Origin: an uncultured Caulobacterales bacterium
Lineage (GTDB): Bacteria > Pseudomonadota > Alphaproteobacteria > Caulobacterales > Caulobacteraceae
DNA: 64,000 bases
NCBI GenBank assembly: GCA_903862425.1
Contig: CAIOYC010000030.1
Location: 1 to 64,000 of the forward strand
Direction: 5' to 3'
The notes beneath the pieces are model-generated. The model saw nothing but the letters and a program-made list of their open reading frames with translations, was not told the DNA's origin and did no database searches. A program made the position numbers and the translations under genes. Below are positions 1 to 8,594 of the stretch, one piece after another; the first letter of the stretch is position 1, and each line of letters opens with the position of its first letter.

Positions 1-41
1 AAGGCTCGACCCGAAGGCGTCAGGCGCGCATTCTTGTGTAC

Positions 42-114
42 GTTCATCCGGGGAACTCCGGGCTTAGGGTTGGTGCTTCGCAACCCCAGCTTCTCAGCCC
101 TTCCCCGGGTGAAC
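42..114. repeat. Three-tier imperfect palindrome (long hairpin)
   Basis: The outer arms at 42-55 and 101-114 pair at 13 of 14 positions. A middle stem (60-64 with 96-100) and an inner stem (67-72 with 81-86) nest inside, closing on an 8-base loop. The whole folds as one rod of about 73 bases just downstream of the restriction-enzyme fragment. It could be a strong bidirectional terminator, a REP-like element or an IS end. No T-run follows on either side, so a plain rho-independent terminator is not certain. Confidence 0.55.
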
Positions 115-134
115 AACCTTCATAGCTTCGACAC

Positions 135-899
135 CTAAGCCCCGGCGGAATAGGGTTGTGGAGAAAACCCCCGCCATTCGGCTAGGGTTTCTCGGCGAAC
201 ATCGAACTCAACGAGCCGCTCATCGATACACACAACTGCCCGCGCGGCTACCTCAGCAAGCGCGATGTCTGTCCAGAACGCGACCTCTGCGATCAGCTCT
301 GCCCAGTTGTACCGGACTACAATCTGCGCACCGTGGCGCGTGGCGATGGCTTTGATAGACGAGAGGGAAAGTTCGGGTTGCCGAGCGGAAAGGGCGAACA
401 TGCCAATGCGTGTCGCACCCGCCGCAACGGCTTTATTCAGAAGATGGTGCAGATCCGGCTCCGAGACCTGCTTGTCTCGGACTTCAAACACTCGCGACCA
501 ACCTGTTCCGCTGGACTCCAAGACGCCGACGTCGCCAGGAAGGGTGCGGTCGGGATCATTAACGCGCGTAGCTCTGACGCGATCAGACCCGTAGGCCGCG
601 CTCAGCAATCCCGCGACGGCGGCCTGAGCACGTTTTCCACCCTCTGCCGATGCGGCCGTAAACTTGGTGATGCGGGCCGCCAACTCCTCGAGCGTGACGG
701 AGCCTGGCTCCGGCGCTAGGCCCGGTCTGCGGAACTGCTCGCGCCTAACCACGATGTAGGTGCGTAGGACCTCCCGCGCCTTGTCCAGACTCTCGATGCG
801 GTCGAGCGAGTCCAGAAGATCGACGACGTAGAATAGGGCAGGGCGAGCATTCCCCTTGGGTATTTGACGCCCTGCAATCGTCTGTTTGCTGGAGGTGAG
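135..899 (-). pseudogene. SacI-family restriction endonuclease, N-terminally truncated
   Basis: The reading frame is open from a TGA at 900-902 down to 135. It has no credible start upstream of a GTG at 752, yet protein-like sequence continues back to about 899, so the 5' part of the gene is missing. The translation resembles the SacI type II restriction endonuclease family: a GG-K-RAQ stretch, then RVNDP, then PGDVGV (a likely metal-binding Asp), then FEVRDK (a likely E-x-x-x-K site). No partner methyltransferase is present here. The break lies just beside the inverted-repeat element at 925-1072, which may have caused the loss. The family call rests on remembered motif order, so it is moderate; the truncation is directly visible. 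Confidence 0.55.
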
Positions 900-924
900 T
901 CAACGCCTGCTAAGAGCGGGTTGT

Positions 925-1072
925 GTTGAAAAAGTCCGCGAGCCGTTCATCAGCAAAAAAAATCGAGCAATTCCATTGCGCGCGCAGCTAGGGCCTTAGG
1001 ATATAATTGCCCATAAATACCCATTCGAGACCAATGCGACCCCAGCCTGTGGCCGCCAGGGACTTTTTCAAC
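925..1072. mobile_element. MITE-like element or IS remnant with terminal inverted repeats
   Basis: A 13-base arm at 925-937 (gttgaaaaagtcc) is repeated exactly inverted at 1060-1072, with about 120 bases between and no coding sequence. This end sequence resembles the termini of several proteobacterial IS families. The element could be a MITE or the two ends of an IS that lost its transposase. It sits between two truncated genes (SacI-like endonuclease and DUF885 tail), consistent with insertion-driven decay. Confidence 0.6.
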
Positions 1073-1134
1073 CATATCAGCGCTAATCTGCCTCTCCTTG
1101 AATCCGCCAGCCGTGACACGCCAAAAGGGGGGAT

Positions 1135-1395
1135 CTAAGACGCTGTCGTGGCGATATAGTCGTCCACGCGTCGCCCCAGCACTTCCAACGGCATGGCGCC
1201 GGCGAGCAGACCGGCGTCGTGGAAAGCCTTGATGTCGAACTTCGCACCGAGCGCCGTTTTGGCGCGCTGGCGTTGGCCGATCCAGTAGGTGTGGCCGATC
1301 TTGTAGCTGCAGGCCTGAGCAGGGATGGCGCAGTAGCGATTGACCTCGCGGGTGGTGAACCCGACCGCGTCGCCGGTAAGGTCTGTGCACAGGCT
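1135..1395 (-). pseudogene. C-terminal fragment of a DUF885 protein
   Basis: The last roughly 80 residues of this frame match the C-terminal part of DUF885 proteins (secreted, metallopeptidase-like proteins of about 600 aa). The run is T-R-E-V-N-R-Y-C, then a Gln-Ala-Cys-Ser-Tyr-Lys-Ile-Gly-His block, then Lys-Phe-Asp-Ile-Lys-Ala-Phe-His-Asp, and an ending like Leu-Glu-Val-Leu-Gly-Arg-Arg-Val-Asp. Everything upstream is missing and the sequence past about 1395 no longer fits. It is a dead remnant with no catalytic centre. Confidence 0.6.
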
Positions 1396-1397
1396 GA

Positions 1398-1556
1398 AGG
1401 ACGAGCTGGAGGCTGCTGACCCGGGTGGAGGCGCGGCCAGCGTCCACTGAACTGGTTCTGGATCTGCATCAGCTGGCCGGCAAGGACCATCCACAGCTCG
1501 TCCTCAGCGCCATCAAGCGCAGGCTTGCCGAGGGTGAGGAGGTGGACTTGGGGTAA
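1398..1556 (+). pseudogene. Short 3' fragment of an unknown gene
   Basis: A frame open after a TGA at 1395-1397 encodes about 52 residues ending in GEEVDLG and a TAA. The amphipathic, charged composition (LVLDLHQLAG, then LSAIKRRLAEG) looks like a real C-terminus rather than chance. There is no start codon or RBS, and I do not recognise the family. It abuts the DUF885 tail on the opposite strand, so the junction near 1395 is probably a recombination scar. Confidence 0.25.
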
Positions 1557-1671
1557 TGTTTAAATCGGCGAAAACGTACGCCGCGATCTCCACAGACGAA
1601 ACCGTCTTTCGGTTCGAATCCCGTCGCGTCTCTGAGAAAAAGCTATTTGGAATCAATGGGAAAAGTCTGGC

Positions 1672-2504
1672 GGTGCTGTCAGTCTAACCGCAACTTGTCT
1701 CCACCTATCGTACCGCGGGCAGGGGAGGGCAGACCCTAGGCCATGAGGGACTTCCACTCAGCCAGGGCGGCTGAGCGTTGGGCCTTAAAGTCTTCTCGCT
1801 GGGTGAGGTGGCGGCCTTTGTTGTAGTGGTTGTGGAAGGCGGCGTGGATTGAGCTGAACTTCTGCAGGCTCTTCATCTGCCTGAACCTCAGCATGGCCCG
1901 CTCTCGTCGTCGGAAGGGCTGGTGTGAGTTCTCACACCGATTGTTGGCCCAGCGTCCAATCTCTTGCTTATCGGCGTTGCCGATCTCCTTCATCGCGGCT
2001 CTGTAGGAACGCAGGCCGTCTGTGGTGATGGCCTTCGGCGAGCCATGGCGCTTGAGCGCCTTCTTGATGAACTTCAGCGCCGCCGCCTTGTCCCTCTCCT
2101 TGGTGACGAAGGATTCCAGCACTTCGCCCTCGTGATCCACCGCCCGCCACAGGTAGTGCATCTCGCCATTGATCTTTACGTAGACCTCGTCCAGGTGCCA
2201 CCGCCAATGGGTGTAGGCCTTCATCCGATCGACGCGCCGGCGGCGATTTCCAAGGCGAACATGGGGCCAAACCGGTTCCACCAGAACCGCACGGTCTCAT
2301 GGCAGATCTCGATCCCGCGCTCCGCGAGCAGGTCCTCGACGTTACGGAGCGACAGCGGGTACTTCACGTACATCATCACCACGAGACGGATGATCTCGGG
2401 AGACGAGTTGAACCGATAGAACGGGGTCTTGGGCTTGCGAGCTCGGGCCATGGCTGGGGTTTATGCCGGAGGCGCAGGCTCGGTGCATTTGGTTTGACAG
2501 AGCC
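1672..2504 (-). mobile_element. IS6-family insertion sequence, copy 1 (inactive)
   Basis: The left end GGTGCTGTCAG begins at 1672. The right end, read from the other strand as GGCTCTGTCAAAC, finishes at 2504. The element is about 0.83 kb and carries one transposase frame on the minus strand. It is the same IS as the copy at 33926-34759. No 8-bp target duplication is seen (agtctggc before, cgtgcggg after), suggesting later rearrangement or IS6-type replicative cointegration. Its right side cuts directly into a nikR gene. Confidence 0.85.
1736..2451 (-). pseudogene. IS6-family transposase, frameshifted
   Basis: The DDE transposase is split in two frames. The N-terminal part (start 2451, helix-turn-helix region) is joined at about 2243 to the part carrying the WHLDE, TTDGLRSY and CENSHQPFRRRE catalytic blocks. 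Compared with the intact 238-aa copy at 33990-34706, one G is missing in the GGCGGCGG run near 2243, which explains the frameshift. The intact relative argues against programmed frameshifting. Confidence 0.85.
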
Positions 2505-2658
2505 CGTGCGGGCTTTAGCGGATGCTGTCCGCGCGAAACGCGGCGTTCGATTTGCGGAGATCAACATAATCAGCGTCGAGCCCAATGACCACCATCACGA
2601 TGAGTGGCCCGAGCATACCCGTGGTCCGCACGGCCACCTGTCGCCGCATCCGGGCTGA
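2505..2658 (+). pseudogene. nikR: C-terminal remnant of nickel regulator NikR
   Basis: Immediately after the IS end, 50 residues read VRALADAVRAKRGVRFAEIN and continue into a His-rich tail ending in TGA. They align closely with residues about 107-159 of the intact NikR at 16389-16868, including the ALAD, RGVRF and ISxxPND blocks. The N-terminal ribbon-helix-helix and nickel site are gone, replaced by the IS. This shows that the region once carried a second nikR. Confidence 0.85.
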
Positions 2659-2702
2659 CCGATCCGCCGTAGATGCATTGCAGGCGGAGTTTGGACTGAC
2701 CC

Positions 2703-3494
2703 ATGGGCGCTGGGGCTCGTTTCAAATTTCCCGGGCTGAGCCGAAAGCGCCTGTGGACGGTCGGCCCTTTCGCTCTAGCCCTAGCCATTCACTTGGTTCT
2801 CCTGCTGCTCATCATCTCGTGGCGCGCGCCAGCGATGGCGATGGCCCCAGTCGCAGGGCAGGTGTCTTTGTTCCCTGCGCCCGGGAAGGCTTTTGCAACG
2901 AAAATCGCTCAGGCCGCACCGCTTTCAAAGCCCGAACCGGCTGAGAAAGCCACCAGCACGCCGAGCACCGTATCGACCGTTCTTGAAAGCGGCGCCGTTC
3001 TGAGTGTCAGGCCGGCCTTCGATCCGCCGAGCGACCTTGAGCCAATCCTTGTCAACGTCGTCACAGGTGGCGCGCCACCACAAGCCGAGCCTTTGGAGAG
3101 AGGTACCGCCCCAGCCATCGACACGCCTACAGCCACGACGCTCGGTGGGGGCAAGACGTGTCAACTTTTCGATCAGTTGCAGAATATTTTGCAGAGCAGC
3201 GATCAGGTTCGCCGCGCGTTGCCGCTCATTCCGCAGCGGGCCCGTTCGGTCGCCAATGCTGTCATGTTGTGGGATGGGCATTGGTTGCCGGCGCAGGCCA
3301 TGGGTGGCCCCAGCGCCTTTGATCCTATCCAGGCCATCGTCCTGCAGGCGATCCTGTCCGCGCCGCCTAGCTGTCGAGTAGAACTTGTCCGCGGCCCGCG
3401 TTTGATTGCGATTAGCAATGCAAACGATACAATCGTGCTCGCCTTCGGTTCCGGTGAATGGCGATGGAGCGACTTGCTAAGTACATCGAAATAG
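2703..3494 (+). CDS. Membrane-anchored protein of unknown function
   Basis: 263 aa. A basic N-terminus (about 1-18) is followed by one hydrophobic helix (about 22-42), a Pro/Ala/Thr-rich linker (about 50-145) and a compact C-terminal domain with two Cys and Trp-rich ends. This single-pass, periplasmic-domain layout resembles TonB-like or secretion-accessory proteins, but I see no TonB signature. It lies alone between a broken nikR and the DUF4331 gene, so context gives no firm role. I do not recognise the family. Confidence 0.6.
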   Translation: MGAGARFKFPGLSRKRLWTVGPFALALAIHLVLLLLIISWRAPAMAMAPVAGQVSLFPAPGKAFATKIAQAAPLSKPEPAEKATSTPSTVSTVLESGAVLSVRPAFDPPSDLEPILVNVVTGGAPPQAEPLERGTAPAIDTPTATTLGGGKTCQLFDQLQNILQSSDQVRRALPLIPQRARSVANAVMLWDGHWLPAQAMGGPSAFDPIQAIVLQAILSAPPSCRVELVRGPRLIAISNANDTIVLAFGSGEWRWSDLLSTSK

Positions 3495-3665
3495 AGTTGA
3501 ATCTGCAGTCTGAATGCCACAATACGCAACGACTCTAAGTATTTTGCTAGTTAATTTTTCTTGCTAAACGCATCCGTCCCTCCGAGCCGCTCGTTGCTGG
3601 CTTGTGAGGGTGCGGCTTCTGATCGCTGAGACGGCGATCAGCGCATACCGGGCAAGAGGGCTATA

Positions 3666-5267
3666 ATGAGGAAACAATACGCAAGGGGTGTGGCCGCCGT
3701 CGCACTGGCCGCCGCTGTTTTCGGCGCTGGTCCGTCGCTGGCGTCGAGCCATCGCGAAGCTCCAGGAATCACCAAGACCCCCAAGGTTGATGCAACCGAC
3801 CTTTATATGTTCCGTAGCTACGAGCCGGGTCGCGCTGGCTTTGTAACGTTTCTGGCCAACTACCAAGGGCTCCAAGGCCCTGGCGACGGCCCGAACTATT
3901 TCACTCTCGATCCCGATGCTGTCTATGAAATTCACATCGATAATGTGGGGGATGGCGCCGAGCACCTCACCTATCAGTTCAAGATGAGCAATACGCTGGC
4001 CAACGGTACTGGTATCGCGCTGACTGTGGGTGGAAAATCCCTTCCGATCGCATTGCGCGCCATTCCTCAGGTCGCGGGCGCAAACGCGAATGTCGGGGAA
4101 ACGGAAAGCTACACGCTGACCCTCGTGACCGGCGATCGCCGGACCGGCGCCCGCGCCGCCGTAACCAACGCTTCCGGCGGCGGAGCAACGTTCACGAAGC
4201 CTATTGATAACATCGGCAACAAGACCGTCCCCAACTACGCCGCCTACGCCAACCAATTCATCTACAACATCACAATTCCGGGCTGCTCAACACCGGGTCG
4301 CGTCTTCGTCGGCCAGCGTGCGGATGCTTTCGCCGTGAACCTCAGCGGTGCGTTCGACTCAGTCAATTTCGTGCCGATCGAAGGCGACAGCGCGCCGGGC
4401 GCCGGCGACGGCAAAGGGTTCCCTGGCGGCATCAAGCAAAACCGCGCTAACGACGAAATCGTCGGCAAAAAGAACGTGGATACCTTCGCATTGGAAGTCC
4501 CGATCGCCTGCCTCGTCGGCACGGGCAACGGAGTGATTGGGGCCTGGACCACCGCTAGCCTGCCTCAGGCACGCCTGCTTGATCCTTCGCCGTCCTATAC
4601 ATCGACGGCGCTACAGGGCGGCTCCTACGTTCAAGTCTCTCGTCTGGCCAATCCGCTGGTGAATGAGCTGGTGATCGGCCTGCCTGACAAGGACGCCTTC
4701 AATGCCTCCTTCCCGCCCAACAAGGACGCCACATTCCTGAACTACGTGACCAATCCCACCTTCCCGGCAATCTTGGATGCACTGTTCAAGGCTCCCGTCA
4801 ACGCTACGCTTGGCTCGAATTTCGCAACCCTGGCGCCGACCAACTTCCCCCGTAACGACCTTGTGGCTACCTTCCTTACCGGGTTCGCGACGCTCAACCA
4901 GCTGAAGACGGTGACGCCTTCGGAAATCATGCGCCTCAACACAGCGGTCAACCCGACTGCGCAGGCCAGCCAGAGCACGTTCGGCGTGGTGGGCAACGAT
5001 CTCGCGGGCTATCCAAACGGTCGCCGTCCGGGTGACGACGCCATCGACATCACCCTGCGCGTCGCCATGGGACGGCTATGCTATCCGATCCCCATCTCCG
5101 GCACGCAGACGGATCTGGGCCTGTGCAAGCCGGCCGATGCATCTACAGGCATGGTGGCCTACACTGACGGTGCGCCCATCAGCGCCATGGATGTGCAGAA
5201 CGCCTTCCCATATCTCAACACGCCGATCCCGGGTTCTCCGGGTCATGGCTCGCGCATTGCGAATTGA
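3666..5267 (+). CDS. DUF4331 domain exported protein
   Basis: 533 aa with a clear signal peptide (cleavage expected after the ALAAAVFGAGPSLA stretch, about residue 26). The mature protein starts SSHREAP, the usual opening of DUF4331, and has the DATDLYMF and DPDAVYEI blocks expected of that family. Its function is unknown; members are secreted and often sit beside small lipoproteins or TPR proteins, as here. The next gene starts 11 bases downstream, so the two are probably co-transcribed and share the terminator at 5551-5577. The start at 3666 gives the proper signal peptide, although the Shine-Dalgarno is weak. Confidence 0.85.
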   Translation: MRKQYARGVAAVALAAAVFGAGPSLASSHREAPGITKTPKVDATDLYMFRSYEPGRAGFVTFLANYQGLQGPGDGPNYFTLDPDAVYEIHIDNVGDGAEHLTYQFKMSNTLANGTGIALTVGGKSLPIALRAIPQVAGANANVGETESYTLTLVTGDRRTGARAAVTNASGGGATFTKPIDNIGNKTVPNYAAYANQFIYNITIPGCSTPGRVFVGQRADAFAVNLSGAFDSVNFVPIEGDSAPGAGDGKGFPGGIKQNRANDEIVGKKNVDTFALEVPIACLVGTGNGVIGAWTTASLPQARLLDPSPSYTSTALQGGSYVQVSRLANPLVNELVIGLPDKDAFNASFPPNKDATFLNYVTNPTFPAILDALFKAPVNATLGSNFATLAPTNFPRNDLVATFLTGFATLNQLKTVTPSEIMRLNTAVNPTAQASQSTFGVVGNDLAGYPNGRRPGDDAIDITLRVAMGRLCYPIPISGTQTDLGLCKPADASTGMVAYTDGAPISAMDVQNAFPYLNTPIPGSPGHGSRIAN

Positions 5268-5278
5268 GGCAGTCGATC

Positions 5279-5524
5279 ATGAAGTCTAGCACCCTGATCA
5301 AACTGGCTCTGTTGGGCGCGACAGCTGTCGCTCTCGCAGGCTGTGGCGGTGGCGGCGGTAGCGCCACCACCACGCCCGTCGTCACCGCGCAGAAGCTGGA
5401 GGACAATTTCGGAACCCAGTTCGGCGTCGATTACCGCCAGAGTCCAAACACCGCGCCGGTCAAGCCCGTAGCTGGCGATATCATTCCGCTATCTTTGGTT
5501 ACCCCGCCCGTACCGCTCCACTAG
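5279..5524 (+). CDS. Small lipoprotein downstream of DUF4331
   Basis: 81 aa. The N-terminus has a Lys residue, a hydrophobic stretch and a lipobox ALAGC, followed by a Gly-rich linker, so it should be a lipid-anchored envelope protein. The short mature part ends in a Pro-rich segment. The ATG at 5279 is preferred over one 15 bases upstream because it gives a normal lipoprotein signal. It probably works with, or anchors, the DUF4331 protein encoded just upstream; that is inference from spacing. Confidence 0.75.
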   Translation: MKSSTLIKLALLGATAVALAGCGGGGGSATTTPVVTAQKLEDNFGTQFGVDYRQSPNTAPVKPVAGDIIPLSLVTPPVPLH

Positions 5525-5550
5525 ACGCTAGATCGGTCCGATCAATCAGC

Positions 5551-5577
5551 GGCGGCGCTTCCAGGCGCCGCCGTTTT
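5551..5577. terminator. Bidirectional-position terminator between lipoprotein gene and virB11
   Basis: An 8-bp perfect GC stem (ggcggcgc with gcgccgcc) closes on a 6-base loop and is followed by a short T run on the plus strand. It lies between two convergent genes, so it ends the DUF4331-lipoprotein unit and may also stop transcription from the virB operon. Confidence 0.7.
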
Positions 5578-5590
5578 CGTGTGAATCATC

Positions 5591-6598
5591 TCAGCGTACT
5601 AGCGAGCGTGGTCGAAAGGCGATCTCGGAGATTGTGCGCCTGCCCTCCCGGCGTGAAAGCTGGATGGCGATATCGACGACGCCAGCGACGTAGTCGGCGA
5701 TCTCGCTGCGGCCTAGGTTCGCGCCGGCCTGCAGCACCATTAACGCGATCTGATCCACTGCCGCGCGGGGATTGTCGGCGTGGACGGTGGTGATCGACCC
5801 CGGATGCCCGGAATTGACCGCGCGCAGGAAGCTATAGGCTTCGGAGCCTCGCAACTCGCCGAGGATGATCCGGTCGGGGCGCATACGCAGTGATGCCTGA
5901 AGTAAATCCTCAACCCCGATGCGCGCCTCGCCCAAGCTTCCCCGCGCCGCGATCATGCCGACGGCGTTAGGGTGATCCAGGCGAATTTCGGCCGTGTCTT
6001 CGATCGTGATCAGCCGCTCGGTTAGCGGGATCTCGCGGACCAGCGCGTTCAGGAAAGTGGTCTTGCCGGTGGAGGTGCCGCCGGAGACGATGATGTTTTT
6101 CCGTGCCCGCACGGCGGTTCGAAGAAATTTCGGCATATCGCCCGCATGAAGCAGAGCCTCGAGTTCCGTGTCTTCCAGCGAACGATCCTCCAGGCCGACG
6201 CTGCGAACGCCGTCGAAGGCGCCGGCGGCGGCGTAGTCGTCGAGGCCAAGGTCCGCCACCACGTGCTTGCGGATGGCGATGGCCATCGCGCCGCGCGTGG
6301 CGGGCGGGGCCACGATCTGCACCCGCGCACCATCAGGCAAAGTGGCGGCGAGGAGGGGGTGCTCGCGGCTCACGCCCTGGTGCGCGGCCGCGGCGATCTG
6401 GGTCGCCAGCCGCCAGAGCGTGGTGTCGGTCAGCTCCGGTGCGGAGTGTCGCTGCGTCTCGCCGCCCACCGTCTCGACCCACACCTCTCCAGGCGTGTTG
6501 ATCATGATGTCTGTGACGTCGTCGCGGCCGAGCCAGGGCGCCAGCGGCCTCAGATAGGCCTCCAGATAGACGCCGCGCTCGCCGAGCGGTGCGCTCAC
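5591..6598 (-). CDS. virB11: Type IV secretion ATPase VirB11
   Basis: 335 aa hexameric secretion ATPase on the inner-membrane face of the T4SS. The N-terminal domain spans about 1-140. The Walker A is GGTSTGKT at 173-180, followed by an ITIEDTAEI Asp-box-like segment and the HPGSITTVHAD sequence typical of the VirB11/GspE group. It is the last gene of the virB operon, and its start overlaps the end of virB10 by 4 bases. Length and motifs are normal, so it should be functional. Confidence 0.95.
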   Translation of the reverse strand: MSAPLGERGVYLEAYLRPLAPWLGRDDVTDIMINTPGEVWVETVGGETQRHSAPELTDTTLWRLATQIAAAAHQGVSREHPLLAATLPDGARVQIVAPPATRGAMAIAIRKHVVADLGLDDYAAAGAFDGVRSVGLEDRSLEDTELEALLHAGDMPKFLRTAVRARKNIIVSGGTSTGKTTFLNALVREIPLTERLITIEDTAEIRLDHPNAVGMIAARGSLGEARIGVEDLLQASLRMRPDRIILGELRGSEAYSFLRAVNSGHPGSITTVHADNPRAAVDQIALMVLQAGANLGRSEIADYVAGVVDIAIQLSRREGRRTISEIAFRPRSLVR

Positions 6599-7788
6599 TT
6601 CGCCGCGCCGACGGGGGAGAAGTCGAGGTCGCGGGCCACGAAGATGCGGATTGCCGAACCCTGCGGCACCTTGATCGTCGGTGATATGGTCGTCGGCTGC
6701 AGCGCCGAGGCGCCGAGCGCGGCGGCATCGGTGTTGGAGCCGATCACCACTTGGGTGCTGGGCGCCCGCGCCAGGCTGTTGACCCCGGCATTGATCACCG
6801 ACAGCAGCACGGCCCCGCCGAACCGCTCGAAGAAGTGACGGTCCACCGAACCCTCAAGCCCGGCGCGCCCGAGCGGATCGGTGCCGGACGAGGCGATCTG
6901 GATCGAGGCGCCGTCTGGGCGGATGATCCGGGTCCAGATGACGAAGGCGCGCGATTGGCCTTGCGAAACGGCGCTCTTGTACTGGCCGATCACCCGGCTG
7001 CCGCGTGGCACCAGAACCGTCGATCCATCGAAGCCGCGCACGTCGCGGCTGACCACCGCGCGCGCATAGCCGGGCAGGTCCGAATTCAGCGCCGTCTCCA
7101 GAACGCCGGGGATCATGGCGCCCTGAGGAATGGTCTGCTGGGTGTTGCGCAGCAGGGTAGCCTGAGAGCGTTCCGGTTCGCTGGCGCTGACCCGTTCGGC
7201 AAACTGCTCATCGGCGTTCAGCCCACTCGGACCCGCGCCGCCGCCCGGACGTGAGGCAGCGGTTGTGCCCTTGGCAGCCGCCGTGCCTGGCGCGCCGGTC
7301 GCCGCTGCGCCTGCAGGGGCTGCATCCGCAAGATCGACGACCAGCGCAGGCGCTTTTCTGCCGAGCGCCGCCGCGTCGATGGACAGGGCGCCGACCGGGC
7401 GGCCCGTGGTCGCGGGCGGCGGGGTGACGGTGGCGATGCCGGGTGGGGGCGAGGGGAAAGCGCTCGCCGGGACGATCGGCGCCGATCCGTGGGCGGCGGC
7501 CTCGGTGGTCGCTATGTCGGACGGCGTGGGAGGCGGGGCGGTCACCGCTGTGGATGGCACCAGGGTCGCAGGCGAGCTTGTCGTATGGCTCCGGTGCGCG
7601 CTCAGGAAAGCGAAGGTCAGAAGACCCAGAAGCAGGGTCCCGCCGATGATCAGACCAATGCCGCCCGGCGCGCGGGCTTGGCTCACGGTGGGCCGCAGGT
7701 CGCCGCCGGAGTCGACCGGGGCGGCGATGTCGCTCGGTCGGGCGCGGGGATCGCGGGCGGCGGGATCGTCGGGCGGCAGGCTGCTCAT
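6595..7788 (-). CDS. virB10: Type IV secretion protein VirB10
   Basis: 397 aa. A short cytoplasmic N-terminus is followed by a transmembrane helix (about 43-65), a long Pro/Ala-rich periplasmic linker and a C-terminal VirB10/TrbI beta-barrel domain (about 205-390) with the PGVLETALNSDLPG and VPRGSRVIGQY blocks. VirB10 spans both membranes and, with VirB9, forms the outer-membrane core channel. Start and stop overlap virB9 and virB11 by 4 bases each, indicating translational coupling. Confidence 0.95.
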   Translation of the reverse strand: MSSLPPDDPAARDPRARPSDIAAPVDSGGDLRPTVSQARAPGGIGLIIGGTLLLGLLTFAFLSAHRSHTTSSPATLVPSTAVTAPPPTPSDIATTEAAAHGSAPIVPASAFPSPPPGIATVTPPPATTGRPVGALSIDAAALGRKAPALVVDLADAAPAGAAATGAPGTAAAKGTTAASRPGGGAGPSGLNADEQFAERVSASEPERSQATLLRNTQQTIPQGAMIPGVLETALNSDLPGYARAVVSRDVRGFDGSTVLVPRGSRVIGQYKSAVSQGQSRAFVIWTRIIRPDGASIQIASSGTDPLGRAGLEGSVDRHFFERFGGAVLLSVINAGVNSLARAPSTQVVIGSNTDAAALGASALQPTTISPTIKVPQGSAIRIFVARDLDFSPVGAAK

Positions 7789-8594
7789 GGCTGTTTGCCC
7801 TCCGCCCTGGCGGCTTCGCGGGCGGTCTTGGCGTCGTAGGGATGCGGGGCCTGGGCGCCCGGCGTAGGCTCGCGCCAGCCCTCGTTGATCACCGTCGTGA
7901 TCTCCTTGCCGTTGCGCAGGATGAAGCGGGCGGCGGTCTGTTCGACAACCTGATAGCCGTCTCGCACGGAGTAGTTGACGATGCTCTCGCTCCCGTCCGC
8001 CCCGATCATGAACAGCGCCGGGGTGGACACGTTTTCAGGCCATTGGAAGTAGGTGAAGTGGCCGTCGTCGAACACCAGCGAGGGCAGGGAGGCGCGCGAC
8101 CCTGTGTAGCTGTAGCGCGTATTACGCCGCTCGGGCGGAAGCGGCGGGGCGGGCTTGGCGATCGCCGGGGGCAGCGGCTCGGGCGGATAGGTGAAGCGCA
8201 CCACATAGGCCATGTCGGGCGCCCGCTCACCGCCTCGTGTCGAGGAGATAAGCTCGAAGGCGTAGCGGCGCGTGTCGGTGACCACGGTCATGTTGGTCGG
8301 CGCGGCGCGGTCCACCGGCTTCAGGAAGAGCAGGTTGGCCTTCTTGTTCGGCGTCACCTGCCAGGCGATGCCATCGCCGATGGAGACGTTCTCGATCCGC
8401 TCGTCGGGAGCGAACTCTATCATCATCTGGTAGCCGAAATAGCCCTTCAGGGTGACCACCTGATCGGGATTGTAGAAGACCGAGCGGATGCGCGGGTCGA
8501 GCCGGCCCGGTCTCGGTGACTCGGCCGCCCATGCGCCGTGGCTGATCGCCAGCAAAGCCGCCAACGCGAGCAGGGGGGCGCCAAATCGCCTCAC
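7785..8594 (-). CDS. virB9: Type IV secretion protein VirB9
   Basis: 269 aa with a signal peptide (about 1-23, ending GAWA). It has the VirB9/CagX two-domain pattern: an N-terminal domain that includes DPRIRSVFYNPDQVV and IAWQVTPNKKANLLFLKP, and a C-terminal domain with TRYSYTG and PALFMIG. VirB9 is the periplasmic/outer-membrane core component that binds VirB10 and usually the VirB7 lipoprotein. No virB7 is visible in the operon, so either VirB9 works alone or a diverged VirB7 is encoded elsewhere. Confidence 0.93.
   Translation of the reverse strand: MRRFGAPLLALAALLAISHGAWAAESPRPGRLDPRIRSVFYNPDQVVTLKGYFGYQMMIEFAPDERIENVSIGDGIAWQVTPNKKANLLFLKPVDRAAPTNMTVVTDTRRYAFELISSTRGGERAPDMAYVVRFTYPPEPLPPAIAKPAPPLPPERRNTRYSYTGSRASLPSLVFDDGHFTYFQWPENVSTPALFMIGADGSESIVNYSVRDGYQVVEQTAARFILRNGKEITTVINEGWREPTPGAQAPHPYDAKTAREAARAEGKQP

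Noticed and set aside
42-114. The nested palindrome as an integron attC site.
   Set aside because: The expected RYYYAAC and GTTRRRY boundary motifs are absent, and no integrase of the integron type is present.
1585-1625. A tRNA-like 3' end (ggttcgaatccc followed by a plausible acceptor strand).
   Set aside because: The T-stem does not pair properly, and no anticodon or D arm precedes it. It could be an old attachment-site remnant, but no partner repeat was found in the window.
1736-2451. Programmed frameshifting in the first IS6 copy.
   Set aside because: The intact copy at 33990-34706 has a single frame with one more G at the same spot.
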